The notes beneath the pieces were generated by a model that saw nothing but the letters and a program-made list of their open reading frames with translations, had not been told where the DNA came from and did not search any database. A program made the translations under genes and the position numbers. A stretch of 64,000 nt of DNA. Origin: Corynebacterium appendicis CIP 107643 (GTDB lineage: Bacteria; Actinomycetota; Actinomycetes; Mycobacteriales; Mycobacteriaceae). Position 1 is the first letter of the stretch, and each line of letters opens with the position of its first letter. The DNA lies in NCBI RefSeq assembly GCF_030408415.1, contig NZ_CP046976.1, positions 1,550,001-1,614,000 on the forward strand, given 5' to 3'. Positions 39,625 through 49,702 of this stretch are shown here, piece after piece.

Positions 39625-40599
39625 CTACTTCTGGTTCACGTCGCCGCCCGGGGCGGACGTGCCACGGGTCTCGAGCTCCTCGAGCTGGGACTCGAGCAGC
39701 GTCTTCAGGCGGGTGCGGTACTCGCGCTCGAAGGTGCGCAGCTCGGCGATTCGGGACTCGAGTGCGGTCTGCTGCTGCTTGACCGTGTTCATGATCTCGG
39801 TGTGCTTGCGCTCAGCGTCGTTCTTCAGCTTGGTCGCCTGCTCCTCAGCCTGGCGGATCTGTGCCTCGGCGCGGGAGTTGGCCTCGTTGGTGGTCTCCTC
39901 AGCCTTGCGCTCAGCGTCGCTGACGAGCTTGTTGGCGCGCTGCTCGGCTGCCTGGGTGGTCTCCGCGGCCTTCTTCTCGGCGTCGGACACCTGGGTGGTG
40001 GCGTTAGCGCGGGCCTCTTCGGTGACGCGCTGGGACTCTTCCGCCGCCTCGCGGGTGAGGCGGTCGGCGGTCTCCTGCGCAAGCTCGAGGACACGGGCTG
40101 CCTGGATGTGTGCCTCGCCGGTGGTCTTGGGCTGCTCCTGGTTGACCGGGCGGGAAATGCTCTGCGCCTGTGCGTCGCCCTTCTGGGACTGGGCCTGAGC
40201 CTCGGCCTGCTTGCGTGCCTGTGCGGCCTCTTCGCGGGCGGAGCGGATCTCCGCGTCGGCTGCCTCGGCGCGGGAGCGGGCTGCCTTGGCCTCGTCCTCG
40301 GCGTCCTTCAGGCGTGCCTCGTACTCCTTGCGAAGCTTGGCCTCGATCTCCTCGCGGATCGCACGCTCGTCGACCTGGTTGGTGGACGGTGCGCCAGCCG
40401 CAGCTGTGGCCGGAGCGCCGCTGCCGGAGCCGAGCTCCTCAACGCGTGCGCGGAGATCGTCGTTCTCATCCTGCAACTGGGCGAGAGTGTCCTCGACGAG
40501 GTCGAGGAACTGGTCGACCTCGTCCTCGTTGTAGCCACGCTTACCAATCGGCGGCTTGCTGAAAGCGACATTGTGCACGTCAGCTGGTGTCAGCGGCAT
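39625..40599 (-). CDS. wag31: Polar growth protein Wag31 (DivIVA)
   Basis: DivIVA binds negatively curved polar membrane and recruits the apical cell-wall machinery; it is essential in corynebacteria and mycobacteria. The 324-residue product starts [20 protein letters not shown] with the conserved N-terminal lipid-binding domain ([18 protein letters not shown]). A Gly/Ala linker (about 60-75) and a long coiled coil rich in Glu/Ala/Lys/Arg (about 85-310) follow. The ATG at 40599 is preferred over an upstream in-frame codon at 40614 because it matches the family and has GAAGGGAACG upstream. Confidence 0.95.
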   Translation of the reverse strand: MPLTPADVHNVAFSKPPIGKRGYNEDEVDQFLDLVEDTLAQLQDENDDLRARVEELGSGSGAPATAAAGAPSTNQVDERAIREEIEAKLRKEYEARLKDAEDEAKAARSRAEAADAEIRSAREEAAQARKQAEAQAQSQKGDAQAQSISRPVNQEQPKTTGEAHIQAARVLELAQETADRLTREAAEESQRVTEEARANATTQVSDAEKKAAETTQAAEQRANKLVSDAERKAEETTNEANSRAEAQIRQAEEQATKLKNDAERKHTEIMNTVKQQQTALESRIAELRTFEREYRTRLKTLLESQLEELETRGTSAPGGDVNQK

Positions 40600-40658
40600 T
40601 TGCGTTCCCTTCAAGTAATGACGTTTGTTGCCGGCCCAGTGTGGACCAGTGGCACGGT

Positions 40659-40675
40659 CTAGGCTTAGAGCCTAG
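40659..40675 (-). promoter_or_regulatory. Perfect palindrome in the wag31 leader
   Basis: CTAGGCT-TAG-AGCCTAG is a 7-3-7 inverted repeat ~60 bp upstream of wag31. A second repeat ACCCTC/GAGGGT lies at about 40690-40712, next to TATAAC on the minus strand (a -10 candidate). It could be a protein site or an RNA hairpin. Confidence 0.45.
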
Positions 40676-40762
40676 CTGACAGTAGTTATACCCTCAACGT
40701 TTACCCGAGGGTGAGTTTCAAGTTGTTATTTCCTGAACCCTATCTAAAAACTACGTCGCCAG

Positions 40763-41053
40763 CTAGAGGAAGATGCCGCGGATCAGCGCCTGCAGCACGG
40801 CCAGCGCCAAGAACAGCACGATGACGCTGACATCCAGCGCCACTCCACCGAGCGGCAGCGGTGGAATGTATTTGCGCAGCAATTTAATGGGCGGGTCCGT
40901 GACCACGAAGAAGAATTCGCCCGCCACCATGAACCACCGCGGCGGGTCGAAGTGCTTGGAGAAGGACTGGATCATCTCGATGATCAGCCGCACGATCACG
41001 CACAAGGTGTACAGACCGACGATTGAGTAAAGGACGGCTCCGATCATATTCAC
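40763..41053 (-). CDS. YggT-family membrane protein
   Basis: A 96-residue protein with two YggT-type hydrophobic segments (about 3-25 and 68-94) and the amphipathic middle FSKHFDPPRWFMVAGEFFFV, then TDPPIKLLRKYIPPLPLGG. The sequence PLRKYIPPLPLGG-like region is diagnostic. YggT proteins sit between sepF and divIVA in Gram-positive dcw clusters and have been linked to division or turgor. 54 bp separate it from sepF. Confidence 0.92.
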   Translation of the reverse strand: MNMIGAVLYSIVGLYTLCVIVRLIIEMIQSFSKHFDPPRWFMVAGEFFFVVTDPPIKLLRKYIPPLPLGGVALDVSVIVLFLALAVLQALIRGIFL

Positions 41054-41107
41054 GGGGACCTACCCTACCTAGGCGCGTGCGCCGGACGAAGTGACGGTGT
41101 TCGCAAA

Positions 41108-41566
41108 TTAGCGGATGTGAGCGGCGCGCTCGAGCTCGCTGACGGTGGTGCGCGCGTTCTCTGGGACGATGGCGAAGACGAGGTGCTCGTCGCCGGTGCG
41201 GGAGAGCTTGTGCATCTTGCCGCGGGCAGCGAAGCAGAGACCTGCGGCGAAGTCGATCAGGCGCATTGCGGTCGGCTTGTCCACGTTGGACAGGTCCATG
41301 ACCACAGCGTCGCCGTCGCGGAAGGGCTCGCCGATCTCCTTGGCGTCGTTGTAGTTGCGCGGGCGGACGCTGATGATCGCCGCGGAGTAGTCGCGCGGTT
41401 CGTAGCTGTACTCGCGCTCGCGGGTGCGCGGCTCAGCGGCGGTCGCGGTACGGGAGTACGCGTTCGCGCCTGCCTCTTCGTAGGCCGGGTCGTCGTAGTA
41501 CGGGTCGTTGGCCGGATCGTACTGGCCGAGGCCGAAGAATTCCTTGAGGCTGTTAGAGAAGGACAT
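41108..41566 (-). CDS. sepF: Cell division protein SepF
   Basis: SepF anchors FtsZ to the membrane in bacteria lacking FtsA, as is the case here. The 152-residue protein starts with the amphipathic membrane-targeting helix MSFSNSLKEFFGLG, then a disordered Tyr/Asp/Glu-rich linker (YDPANDPYYDDPAYEEAG). The SepF core (about 60-150) follows with RPRNYNDAKEIGEPFRDGD and AMRLIDFAAGLCFAARGKM. Confidence 0.95.
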   Translation of the reverse strand: MSFSNSLKEFFGLGQYDPANDPYYDDPAYEEAGANAYSRTATAAEPRTREREYSYEPRDYSAAIISVRPRNYNDAKEIGEPFRDGDAVVMDLSNVDKPTAMRLIDFAAGLCFAARGKMHKLSRTGDEHLVFAIVPENARTTVSELERAAHIR

Positions 41567-41622
41567 GCGCGTAAGTCTCCTGTTCGCGGGGTGTTTTATG
41601 GAGTCCGGTCTAGCGTTGTTCG

Positions 41623-42360
41623 TCAGCCTACGGGGCGTGCTCCCAACAGCCCGGTTCCGACACGCACCACGGTCGATCCGTGCGCAATTGCTTCCGCGAA
41701 ATCGCCCGACATTCCCGCTGACAGACGCAGGTCACGGCCGAGTTTTTCCGCGTACGCGTCGCAGATGCTTCTCGCCGCCGCGAACACCTCGCCCGGAACC
41801 GCTTCACGGGGCGGGACCACCATGAAGCCGGAGAAAAATAGGTGCTCGGCATTCTCGACGGCGGCGACGACGTCGTCAAGAAGCGCCACGTCGTCGCGCG
41901 GCACTCCCCCGCGGTTCGCGTCGTTATCGAAGGAGAGCTGGATCAGGCACGGCAAGGTGTCAGCGGTGCGGTCGCCGCGCTCGAGCGCCAGCCCCATCCC
42001 ACGGTCGAGACCATTCGCGAGCTTCACCGAATCGACGGAGTGGACCTCGCTCGCCCACCGTGCGACGGCATTGGCTTTTTTCGACTGGATCTGGCCGATC
42101 ATGGCGAACCGCATTTCGATGCCCGCCTCGGCGAGCTCATCGACCTTTCCCCGCGCTTCCTGCTCGCGATTCTCCCCCACCAACTCGATGCCCAGGTCGG
42201 CGAGGACCCCGACGTCGGCTGCCGGGTGGAATTTGGTGACAGGAAGAATACTCACGCTGCCCGGCTCGCGGCCGGCCTTTTCTTCGGCAGCGCGGACCTC
42301 GACTTGGAGCGACTCCCATTTGGCTGCGATCTCGTCGCGGCGCTCGTCGGTGAATTCCAC
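41623..42360 (-). CDS. YggS/PLPBP-family PLP homeostasis protein
   Basis: A 245-residue single-domain PLP protein resembling alanine racemase domain 1. The PLP lysine lies in SILPVTKFHPAADVGVL, followed by GENREQEARGKVDEL, FAMIGQIQSKKANAVARWA and HGSTVVRVGTGLLGARP near the end. Family members control PLP pools and amino-acid balance and are often in division clusters. The GTG start shares one base with the stop of pgeF (TAGTG). Confidence 0.93.
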   Translation of the reverse strand: MEFTDERRDEIAAKWESLQVEVRAAEEKAGREPGSVSILPVTKFHPAADVGVLADLGIELVGENREQEARGKVDELAEAGIEMRFAMIGQIQSKKANAVARWASEVHSVDSVKLANGLDRGMGLALERGDRTADTLPCLIQLSFDNDANRGGVPRDDVALLDDVVAAVENAEHLFFSGFMVVPPREAVPGEVFAAARSICDAYAEKLGRDLRLSAGMSGDFAEAIAHGSTVVRVGTGLLGARPVG

Positions 42361-43109
42361 TAGTTCTCCCTCCCGGAATCGTAAGAATTGCCCGTCAGCC
42401 AGATCACACCTGCTTGGCGTCCCGTTGTGCCCTCGCGCCGGTACGAGAAGAAGCTCTCGTCGGTGACCGTGTCGCGGGGGTCGGCGTCGATGTGCGTGAC
42501 ACCGGCGCTCATCAGCTGGCGGACCAGGCCGGCGCGGATGTCCAGGCCCGGCGTGCCCTTTTTCGTCCGCGTGCGGGACCCGGGCAGATGCTTCTCCACG
42601 TCGTCGGCCATCTCTTGGGGCACCTCGTAGGATTCGCCCGCCGCGGCGGGGCCGAGCAGAGCCTGAATATTAGCCGGTTCGGCTCCGAGTTCGCGCATCT
42701 TCTCCACCGTGCGCAACACGATCCCGTTGCGGGCCCCGAGGCGTCCCGCATGCGCGGCGGCGACGACGCCTGCGTTGTGGTCGGACAGCAGCACCGGCAC
42801 GCAATCGGCGACGAGCACGCACAGCGCCAGCTGCTTCTCGGTGGTCACGATCGCGTCGGTCGCCTCGACCGGTTCGCCCTGTGGCCCGTCGACGACGGTG
42901 ACGTTGTTGGTGTGCAGCTGCTCCATCCACACGAACCGCTGCGGGCCGAGCCCGGAAATCTCGGCGAGGCGCGCCCGGTTAGCTCTCACGTCGTCGGCAG
43001 AGTCGCCGACGTGGGCACCAAGGTTGAATGAATCGTACGGGGACGCAGAAACCCCGCCCGCACGGCTGGTGAACAGCATGCGGACGGGGCGGCTGGTGGT
43101 GTCAATCAT
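42360..43109 (-). CDS. pgeF: Peptidoglycan editing factor PgeF (laccase-domain protein)
   Basis: A 249-residue DUF152/YfiH-type protein. Motifs are FNLGAHVGDSADDVRANR, VWMEQLHTNNVTVVDGP, LCVLVADCVPVLLSDH (active-site Cys) and VVAAAHAGRLGARNGIVLRT (active-site His). YfiH homologues remove mis-incorporated L-Ser from UDP-MurNAc. Its place directly downstream of ftsZ and the mur genes fits this. The ATG at 43109 (MIDTTSRPVRM) is chosen over an upstream TTG. Confidence 0.9.
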   Translation of the reverse strand: MIDTTSRPVRMLFTSRAGGVSASPYDSFNLGAHVGDSADDVRANRARLAEISGLGPQRFVWMEQLHTNNVTVVDGPQGEPVEATDAIVTTEKQLALCVLVADCVPVLLSDHNAGVVAAAHAGRLGARNGIVLRTVEKMRELGAEPANIQALLGPAAAGESYEVPQEMADDVEKHLPGSRTRTKKGTPGLDIRAGLVRQLMSAGVTHIDADPRDTVTDESFFSYRREGTTGRQAGVIWLTGNSYDSGREN

Positions 43110-43123
43110 GACACCCAAGGCTA

Positions 43124-44416
43124 CTACCGGAGGAAGTCCGGCACGTCGAGGTCGTCGCCGCCGCGGGAATCGCGGGTGTCCTCGTATCGGCGGGACGGGC
43201 GGTACTCGCGCTCACGCTCGTACTCGCGGTCGGAGTTAGTGAAGAGGCCGCCACGGGACTCGTCGTAGCGGTGGCGCGGGGTGTACTCGTCTGCAGGTGC
43301 GTCGGCCGGTTCTTGGCGGTCACCGGACTCGAACAGGGAGCTGGACGACGGCGCCGGGGTCGGGGTCTCGCTAGCCGCGGCCGGCTCGACCTGGACCTGC
43401 TGGGGCTCGACGGCGTGGCTGGCACCCTGGTCTGCCTGCTCCTGGCTCGGAGCCTGTGGGCGGGCGTTGGCTTTCTCGTCGAAACCGGTCGCGATGATGG
43501 TCACGCGGACCTCGTCCCCCAGGTTGTCGTCGATGATGGTGCCGAAGATGATGTTGGCGTCTTCGTCGGCCTTCTCCTCGACGATGGAGGCCGCGTTGTT
43601 GACCTCCATCAGACCCAGGTCGGAGCCGCCGGCCACGGAGATGAGCACGCCCTTGGCACCTTCCATCGTGGTCTCCAGCAGCGGGGAGTTGATGGCCTGC
43701 TCCGTAGCAGTCATGACCCGGTTCTCGCCGCGGGCGGAGCCGACACCCATGAGCGCGGAGCCGGCGTCGGCCATGACGGAGCGGACGTCCGCGAAGTCGA
43801 CGTTGATCATGCCCGGGATGGTGATCAGGTTGGTGATGCCCTGGACACCGTTGTAGAGCACCTCGTCGGCGGCGCGGAAGGCCTCCATCATGGACAGGTC
43901 GGCTTCGCCGAGCTGCAGCAGACGGTCGTTCGGAATGACGATGACGGTGTCGCAGACTTCCTTCAGCGCGTCGATGCCCTCGAGCGCCTGGCGGGTGCGG
44001 CGCTTGCCCTCGAAGGAGAACGGGCGGGTGACCACACCGATGGTGAGTGCGCCCATCTTCTTCGCGATGCCTGCGACGACCGGTGCCGCGCCCGTACCCG
44101 TGCCACCACCCTCGCCGGCGGTGACGAAGACCATGTCGGAACCCTTGAGGGATTCCTCGATCTCCTGCTTGTGATCCTCGGCGGAGGTGCGGCCCACCTC
44201 CGGGTTAGCGCCTGCGCCGAGACCGCGGGTCGCCTCGCGGCCGATGTCGAGCTTGGTGTCTGCGTCAGTGAACAGGAGCGCCTGGGAGTCCGTGTTGATG
44301 GCGACGAACTCGACACCCTTCAGGCCCTCTTCGATCATGCGGTTCACTGCGTTGACACCGCCGCCGCCGACACCGACAACGCGGATCATGGCGAGGTAGT
44401 TGCTGGGTGAGGTCAT
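43124..44416 (-). CDS. ftsZ: Cell division GTPase FtsZ
   Basis: The tubulin homologue that forms the Z-ring. The 430-residue protein shows [16 protein letters not shown], the tubulin signature [17 protein letters not shown] and the synergy-loop residues around [15 protein letters not shown] long disordered linker of Pro, Gln, Ser and Arg follows (about 318-415). The C-terminal binding tail ends [12 protein letters not shown], which SepF should recognise. A 166-bp spacer with an AT-rich TTTAGGGTTTT patch upstream probably holds its own promoter. Confidence 0.98.
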   Translation of the reverse strand: MTSPSNYLAMIRVVGVGGGGVNAVNRMIEEGLKGVEFVAINTDSQALLFTDADTKLDIGREATRGLGAGANPEVGRTSAEDHKQEIEESLKGSDMVFVTAGEGGGTGTGAAPVVAGIAKKMGALTIGVVTRPFSFEGKRRTRQALEGIDALKEVCDTVIVIPNDRLLQLGEADLSMMEAFRAADEVLYNGVQGITNLITIPGMINVDFADVRSVMADAGSALMGVGSARGENRVMTATEQAINSPLLETTMEGAKGVLISVAGGSDLGLMEVNNAASIVEEKADEDANIIFGTIIDDNLGDEVRVTIIATGFDEKANARPQAPSQEQADQGASHAVEPQQVQVEPAAASETPTPAPSSSSLFESGDRQEPADAPADEYTPRHRYDESRGGLFTNSDREYEREREYRPSRRYEDTRDSRGGDDLDVPDFLR

Positions 44417-44582
44417 GGGTGTGTGCTCGCCTTTCAGATAACGGGGTCGTGTGATTCAAAGACGCCTCCCATCATGACCAACCGCAGCGGAATTTCGGCG
44501 AATTTTTTCGGCGTGTCGGCACCCTCAACCTCTACTTTAGGGTTTTGACCTGGCCTTTTACAGAAACCCTCGAGTGGTACGA
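44417..44582 (-). promoter_or_regulatory. ftsZ upstream spacer, probable promoter
   Basis: 166 bp between ftsQ and ftsZ, AT-richer than the flanks. On the minus strand TAAAGT (about 44535) fits a -10 element. ftsZ usually has dedicated promoters in this group. No clear operator was identified. Confidence 0.4.
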
Positions 44583-45425
44583 CTATCTCACGGTGATTAG
44601 CTGCGGGTTGGTCACGTTGAATTCTTTGCCTTCGCGCTGCAGCACCGTGTCCACCGCGAGCGATTTATTTTCGTTGTCTTCGCTCGCGCCCCACACGATG
44701 GTGCGGTCGTCTTTGAGGTTGAGCACGAATTCGTACTTTGATTTCGCCTCGATGGACTTCACGGCACCGCGGCCGGTGTCGCTCAACGCGGCGGCGATGT
44801 CGACAGCGTCCTTGCGCACAGTGTCGTCCGCATCAGCTTCCCCGGTGAGCTCAACTGAGTCTTCGGGTGGGGTGTCCACCGCGAATTCTTTGCCTTCACG
44901 GTCAATCAGGTGCGTGCCCTCGGAGGAGTCGCGGTACGCGACAGCCACGTTCTCCACCACTTCAACCGAGATGGTCGACGGCCACTTCCTGGACGCGGTC
45001 GCGGATTTCACCCACGGTAGGGAGACCACATTGGAGGCGGTCTGGCGCATATTCACCTGCGCCAGCGGCGTTCCCTCGGCCACATCCGCGGCGGCGACCA
45101 CGTCCTCGTTGTCGAGGTGCGCATTGCCGTCCACTTCCACGTTCTTCACCGAGAACAGCGGGGTGAAGTAGACAACGGCCCACAGGACCGCCAGCACGAC
45201 CAGGCCGACGCCCGCAATGCCGGCAATGCGGCGCCACGGCACCTCGCGGCGTCCGCGGGCATTGGTCGTCTTCTCCTTCGACCGGTTACCAGACCGGTTC
45301 GACCGCTCCGTGTACTTCGAGCGCGCGCGGTCAAGCGAGTTTTCTTCCCGGAGCTCGCGGCCGCGCTCATCGCCGTCGCCGGTGCGGTCGTCGTCGCCGT
45401 GGGGCGGGGTCACGGATGTTGACAT
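44583..45425 (-). CDS. ftsQ: Cell division protein FtsQ
   Basis: A 280-residue bitopic divisome protein. It has a long charged cytoplasmic N-terminus (about 1-70) and a membrane helix (IAGIAGVGLVVLAVLWAVVY, about 70-90). The POTRA domain begins FSVKNVEVDGNAHLDNEDVV, and a beta domain ends in EFNVTNPQLITVR. It links FtsL/FtsB-like proteins to FtsW/FtsI. The ATG at 45425 (MSTSVTPPHGDDD) follows the murC stop by 5 bp. Longer in-frame extensions over murC are shadows. Confidence 0.93.
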   Translation of the reverse strand: MSTSVTPPHGDDDRTGDGDERGRELREENSLDRARSKYTERSNRSGNRSKEKTTNARGRREVPWRRIAGIAGVGLVVLAVLWAVVYFTPLFSVKNVEVDGNAHLDNEDVVAAADVAEGTPLAQVNMRQTASNVVSLPWVKSATASRKWPSTISVEVVENVAVAYRDSSEGTHLIDREGKEFAVDTPPEDSVELTGEADADDTVRKDAVDIAAALSDTGRGAVKSIEAKSKYEFVLNLKDDRTIVWGASEDNENKSLAVDTVLQREGKEFNVTNPQLITVR

Positions 45426-45430
45426 GGGGG

Positions 45431-46936
45431 CTACTCCGCTTCCTCGCCGGTGTCTGCGAAGGTGCCGGCAGAAGCACCCGCCAGTGCTTCGAGAATCGGG
45501 TCGGCGAGCATCGTGACGGTGCCCGCACCCATCGTGATCACGACATCGCCCGGGGCAGTCACGGACGCCACGGAGGCGGGCGCGCGGGAGAAGTCCGGCT
45601 CGTAGACGACCTCGGTGTCGTCGGAGATGTGCTGGGTGATGATGCGGGAGTCCACGCCTTCCACGGGCGCTTCGCGGGCGCCGAAGATGTCGAGGACCAC
45701 GGCGGCGTCGGCAAGCGACAGCGCGTCGGCGAATTCCTTCGCGAAAGCCTGCGTGCGCGAGTAGAGGTGCGGCTGGAAGCACACGACGACGCGTGCGCCG
45801 TTGCCCTCGGACTCGACCTTGCCGCGCGCGGCGGAAAGCACCGCGTAGACCTCCGTCGGGTGGTGGGCGTAGTCGTCGTAGACGCGCGTGCCGGTCTGCT
45901 CTCCGGCGGTTATCTCCCCGCGCAGCTCGAAGCGGCGGCGCACGCCGGTGAAGCTGCTCAGGCCTTCGGCGAGCTTGCGCGGATCCGCGCCGGCGATAGC
46001 GCAAGACAGCAACGCCGCGGCGGAATTGAGCACCATGTGGCGGCCCGGCAGAGCGAGGTGGTACGCGACCGTGCCCTCGTGGCCCGGAACGCGCAGGTCC
46101 ACGGCGGCCTCAGTGACGTGGCCTTCCACAGACTCGTCGCTGACCACAGCGCCGGTGGGAATCTCCGGGTGACGGGCGGCCGCGTCGGCAGTGCCGTAGC
46201 CCAGAACGGAAATGCCGCGCTCTTTCGCGCGGAGGCCGCAGCGCACAGTCGCCTCGTCGTCCAGGCACACAACCAGCGTGCCGTCGTCCGGAAGGCGGTC
46301 GGCGAAATCGTCGAAGACTTGGTAGTAGCTCTCCGCGGAGCCGAAATAGTCGAGGTGGTCCGGCTCAATATTGGTTATCACGGCGACGGACGGGCGGTAG
46401 CGCAGCAGCGATGCGTCTGATTCGTCGGCTTCCGCCACGAAGATGCGGCCGCTGCCGTGGTGGGCGTTGGTGCCCGCACGGTTGAGCTGCCCGCCGATGG
46501 CGAAGGAGGGGTCCTCCCCCGCCGCCTGGAGCGCGACGACGGCCATCGATGTGGTCGAGGTCTTGCCGTGCGTGCCGGCGAAGAGCACCTGGGTGTAGCC
46601 CTCCATGAGCTCGCCCAGAAGGTCGGAGCGGCGGATCACCGGAATCCCGCGCTCGGCGGCGGCGACAAGCTCCGGGTTGTCCTTCGGGATGGCCGCGAAG
46701 CTGGTCACCACCGCGGTCGGCTGCGCTCCGGCGAGTTCGAGGTTCTCCGCCGCGTGGCCCACGGCGATGGTGGCGCCCTGAGCGCGAAGTGCGCGGACCG
46801 GGCGGGAATCCTTTACGTCGGAGCCGGTGACCACGGCACCGCGGTCGAGGAGGATGCGGGCCACGCCGGACATGCCGGAGCCGCCGATGCCGATCAAGTG
46901 GACCCGCGAGAGGTCGATGGGGGCCGCAGAAGTCAT
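45431..46936 (-). CDS. murC: UDP-N-acetylmuramate-L-alanine ligase MurC
   Basis: MurC adds the first L-alanine to UDP-MurNAc. The 501-residue protein has the N-terminal [18 protein letters not shown], the ATP loop [32 protein letters not shown] and the C-terminal [15 protein letters not shown]. Its ATG overlaps the murG stop by 4 bp. No ddl or murB lies in this cluster, as is usual in corynebacteria (from memory). Confidence 0.97.
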   Translation of the reverse strand: MTSAAPIDLSRVHLIGIGGSGMSGVARILLDRGAVVTGSDVKDSRPVRALRAQGATIAVGHAAENLELAGAQPTAVVTSFAAIPKDNPELVAAAERGIPVIRRSDLLGELMEGYTQVLFAGTHGKTSTTSMAVVALQAAGEDPSFAIGGQLNRAGTNAHHGSGRIFVAEADESDASLLRYRPSVAVITNIEPDHLDYFGSAESYYQVFDDFADRLPDDGTLVVCLDDEATVRCGLRAKERGISVLGYGTADAAARHPEIPTGAVVSDESVEGHVTEAAVDLRVPGHEGTVAYHLALPGRHMVLNSAAALLSCAIAGADPRKLAEGLSSFTGVRRRFELRGEITAGEQTGTRVYDDYAHHPTEVYAVLSAARGKVESEGNGARVVVCFQPHLYSRTQAFAKEFADALSLADAAVVLDIFGAREAPVEGVDSRIITQHISDDTEVVYEPDFSRAPASVASVTAPGDVVITMGAGTVTMLADPILEALAGASAGTFADTGEEAE

Positions 46937-48015
46937 GGTTTCCTTTCTCCGATGATGCGCCGCGCGATTTCGTCCGCGGCATTGCCTGCCCCGGAATCAT
47001 CGAGGGCAGCACGCATGGCGGCGGCGTTGCCACCGGGGCCGAGAATGCCGTTGACGGCTTCGACCAGGGCGTCGGGGGTGAGATCGGCGTCATCGATACG
47101 CACTGCTGCGCCCGCGTCGACGACGTGCGCCGAGTTCAAGCCCTGCTCGCCGTTGCCGTGCGGCAGCGGAATGTAGATCGCGGGAACGCCCGCCGCGGAA
47201 TTCTCCGCCACCGTCATCGCTCCGGAGCGGCAGATGACCACGTCGGCCACCGCGTAGGCGGCCTCCATGTCGTCGATGTACGGCACTGCGGTGTAGCGCT
47301 CGTGTGCCGGCGGCGCGTCATTCTTGCGGCCGTATGCGTGGAGCACCTGGTAGCCCGCGGCGGTAAGTCGGCCGACCGCCCCCTGGACCGCGGTGTTGAT
47401 GCTGCGCGCACCTTGGGATCCGCCGGTGACCAGCACGGTCGGGCGCTGCGGGTCAAGGTTCCATGCCTTGTAGCCGCGCTTCGCCTTCACCCCGTCGTCG
47501 TCCACGCCGACGCCCGGGCGGACCGGAATGCCGAGGACTTCGCCGGGCATGCCGGAATCGGGCACAGCGTTGAAGCCGGTACCGCCGAGTTTCACGCCGA
47601 GCTTGTTCGCCATGCCGGCAAGGGCGTTGGTCTCCAAGACGTAGAAGGGGATGCGCAGCGACCTCGCGGCAAGGTACGCCGAGGCGGAGACATAGCCGCC
47701 TGTGCCGAAGACAGCGCCGGCCTGCGTCTTCTTCAACGTGGCGCGGGTCTGTGCCACGGAGCGGATGAGCTTCGCGGGGACGCCGAGCAACTTCAGCGGT
47801 TTCTTGCGCGGAATTGGCACAGGCTCGATGAGCTCGAGCGGGAAGCCGCGGGCAGGAATGATCGTCGTTTCCAGGCCTTTCTCCGTGCCGAGCGCGGTGA
47901 CCTCCGCGCCGTAGGAATCGCGCAGCACTTCCGCCACTGCCAACGCTGGTTCAATATGGCCGGCAGTGCCGCCGCCGGCCACAACGATGTGTTGTGTTGT
48001 CACTGGGTGAATCAA
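46933..48015 (-). CDS. murG: Lipid II-forming GlcNAc transferase MurG
   Basis: MurG transfers GlcNAc to lipid I on the inner face of the membrane. The 360-residue GT28 enzyme shows the donor and acceptor glycine loops [20 protein letters not shown] and [19 protein letters not shown], then [20 protein letters not shown] and [19 protein letters not shown]. It is 9 bp from ftsW and overlaps murC by 4 bp. Confidence 0.97.
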   Translation of the reverse strand: MIHPVTTQHIVVAGGGTAGHIEPALAVAEVLRDSYGAEVTALGTEKGLETTIIPARGFPLELIEPVPIPRKKPLKLLGVPAKLIRSVAQTRATLKKTQAGAVFGTGGYVSASAYLAARSLRIPFYVLETNALAGMANKLGVKLGGTGFNAVPDSGMPGEVLGIPVRPGVGVDDDGVKAKRGYKAWNLDPQRPTVLVTGGSQGARSINTAVQGAVGRLTAAGYQVLHAYGRKNDAPPAHERYTAVPYIDDMEAAYAVADVVICRSGAMTVAENSAAGVPAIYIPLPHGNGEQGLNSAHVVDAGAAVRIDDADLTPDALVEAVNGILGPGGNAAAMRAALDDSGAGNAADEIARRIIGERKP

Positions 48016-48024
48016 CCGCCTTTT

Positions 48025-49686
48025 CTATCCGGCGCGGCGGGTGTCGTCGGTGTTCCGGTGATTCCGGGGCTCCCTGTTCGCGCGTGGCTCATCGTATCGC
48101 GTCCGTGCCGCCGGTCGTTGGCCGCCAACTCTTGCGTCGCCGCGGGACGCATTCCGGAACGCTTCCCGTGGCTGTACCCGACCGCGCTCCCTTGCCCCGC
48201 GCCCCTGTCGTTGAGGTTGGCGCTCTGTGCGGCGCTCTTCCTGCGGGGCAGGATTGCGGCGGGCGGTGACCGGAGTGCCGTAGCGCTTGTTCGGTTGCGC
48301 CTTCTTCGCCGGCCGTGCGCCAGAGCGCGGGCGGGGTTCCGCCGAGCTCGGCTCGCGGAGGAAAAACAGTCGGTCGAAAAGCGGGCGGCCGTAGTTCTGC
48401 ATCGAGGAGACAGCGCCGGGCTCGTGGCGCGCCACCGAGGCGACCAAGCCCATCGCGCCGAGGGTGATCACGGCAGAGGTGCCGCCTGCGGAGATCATCG
48501 GCAGCTGAATACCGGTCACCGGCAGCAGGCCGATGACGTAGCCGATGTTGATGAATGCCTGGGAGACGATTCCGGTAGTGATCGATGCGGCCAGCAGCGC
48601 CTGGTACTGGTTCGCCGCCAGGCGGGCGGTGCGCAGGCCGAAGAAAAGCAGCATGGTGAACAAGATGATCACCAGCGCGCCGCCCCACAGGCCGAGCTCC
48701 TCGCCGATGACGGCGAAGATGAAGTCGTTTTTCGCCTCCGGCAGGTAGAACCACTTGGCGCGGGACTGGCCGAGACCGACGCCGAAGAGCGAGCCGTCCG
48801 CCAGTGACAGGAAGCCCTGGTAGGACTGGAACGCCACGCCGCGGGTGTCCTCAAAGCGACCGAAGAGAGCGTCGAAATACACGTGGAAGCGCTGGGAGCG
48901 GAAGCCGCCGGCGGCCATCACGCCCGCGAACAGCAGGACGCCGAACCCGGCGACAATACCGATGAACTTCCAGGAGATTCCCGCGAAGACGAGGATGAAG
49001 GCCACCACGATGCAGAAGGACACGGCCATGCCGAGGTCCCCCTGCGCGGCGATGAGCACCACGCACACCACGGCGACGGCGGCGAACGGCATAAACCCGT
49101 TGGTCATGTCGAACATGCGGCGCGGGTCTTTATTCGCCAGGATCGACGCACCCCAGACACAGATGGCTACCCTGGCCACCTCTGACGGCTGGAGCTGGAA
49201 GCCGCCGATATAGATCCACGACTGGGAGCCGACTTCCTCTCGTCCGGTGCCGATGCCGGGCAGCAGCACCGCGATGAGCAGCAGGATCGAGATCACCATG
49301 AGGATGAGCGCGATTTTCTGCACCCGTTCGGGAGGTATTTGCAGCGCCACCCAGAACACGAACAGGCCCATGGCCACCACGATGACCTGCTTGAGCGGCT
49401 GCGCCCAGACAGAAGAATCGTTGAGCGCCGACCAGGTCATCGAGGAACTGGTCACCATGACCACGCCGAGGCCGGCGAGCACGAGCACGATCGTGCGCAC
49501 CATCGTGTAGTCCAGCAGCGGGCGCGCGTCCATCCACGCATTCAAGCGGGCCAACGCCCGGGCCATGCCCGACGAGTACTGGCCGCTAGCGTTCCGCGGG
49601 CGCGCTTGCCCGGGCCGCGGCGCTTGTTTCGCGTGTGGCTTACGGGGCTGGTGTGGCCGTGGTGGGCGCTGAGCTGCTGTGGTCAT
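48025..49686 (-). CDS. ftsW: Septal peptidoglycan polymerase FtsW (SEDS), with long basic tail
   Basis: A SEDS glycosyltransferase of 553 residues that works with FtsI. It has ~10 membrane segments between about 60 and 430, with QPSEVARVAICVWGASILAN, AKWFYLPEAKNDFIFAVIGEE and PVTGIQLPMISAGGTSAVIT as family motifs. The N-terminal ~55 residues are Pro/Arg-rich. The last ~110 residues (about 444-553) are a disordered Arg/Pro/Gln-rich tail, unusually long and basic. It follows murD by 16 bp. Confidence 0.95.
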   Translation of the reverse strand: MTTAAQRPPRPHQPRKPHAKQAPRPGQARPRNASGQYSSGMARALARLNAWMDARPLLDYTMVRTIVLVLAGLGVVMVTSSSMTWSALNDSSVWAQPLKQVIVVAMGLFVFWVALQIPPERVQKIALILMVISILLLIAVLLPGIGTGREEVGSQSWIYIGGFQLQPSEVARVAICVWGASILANKDPRRMFDMTNGFMPFAAVAVVCVVLIAAQGDLGMAVSFCIVVAFILVFAGISWKFIGIVAGFGVLLFAGVMAAGGFRSQRFHVYFDALFGRFEDTRGVAFQSYQGFLSLADGSLFGVGLGQSRAKWFYLPEAKNDFIFAVIGEELGLWGGALVIILFTMLLFFGLRTARLAANQYQALLAASITTGIVSQAFINIGYVIGLLPVTGIQLPMISAGGTSAVITLGAMGLVASVARHEPGAVSSMQNYGRPLFDRLFFLREPSSAEPRPRSGARPAKKAQPNKRYGTPVTARRNPAPQEERRTERQPQRQGRGARERGRVQPREAFRNASRGDARVGGQRPAARTRYDEPRANREPRNHRNTDDTRRAG

Positions 49687-49702
49687 CGTGTTTCACACTG
49701 CC

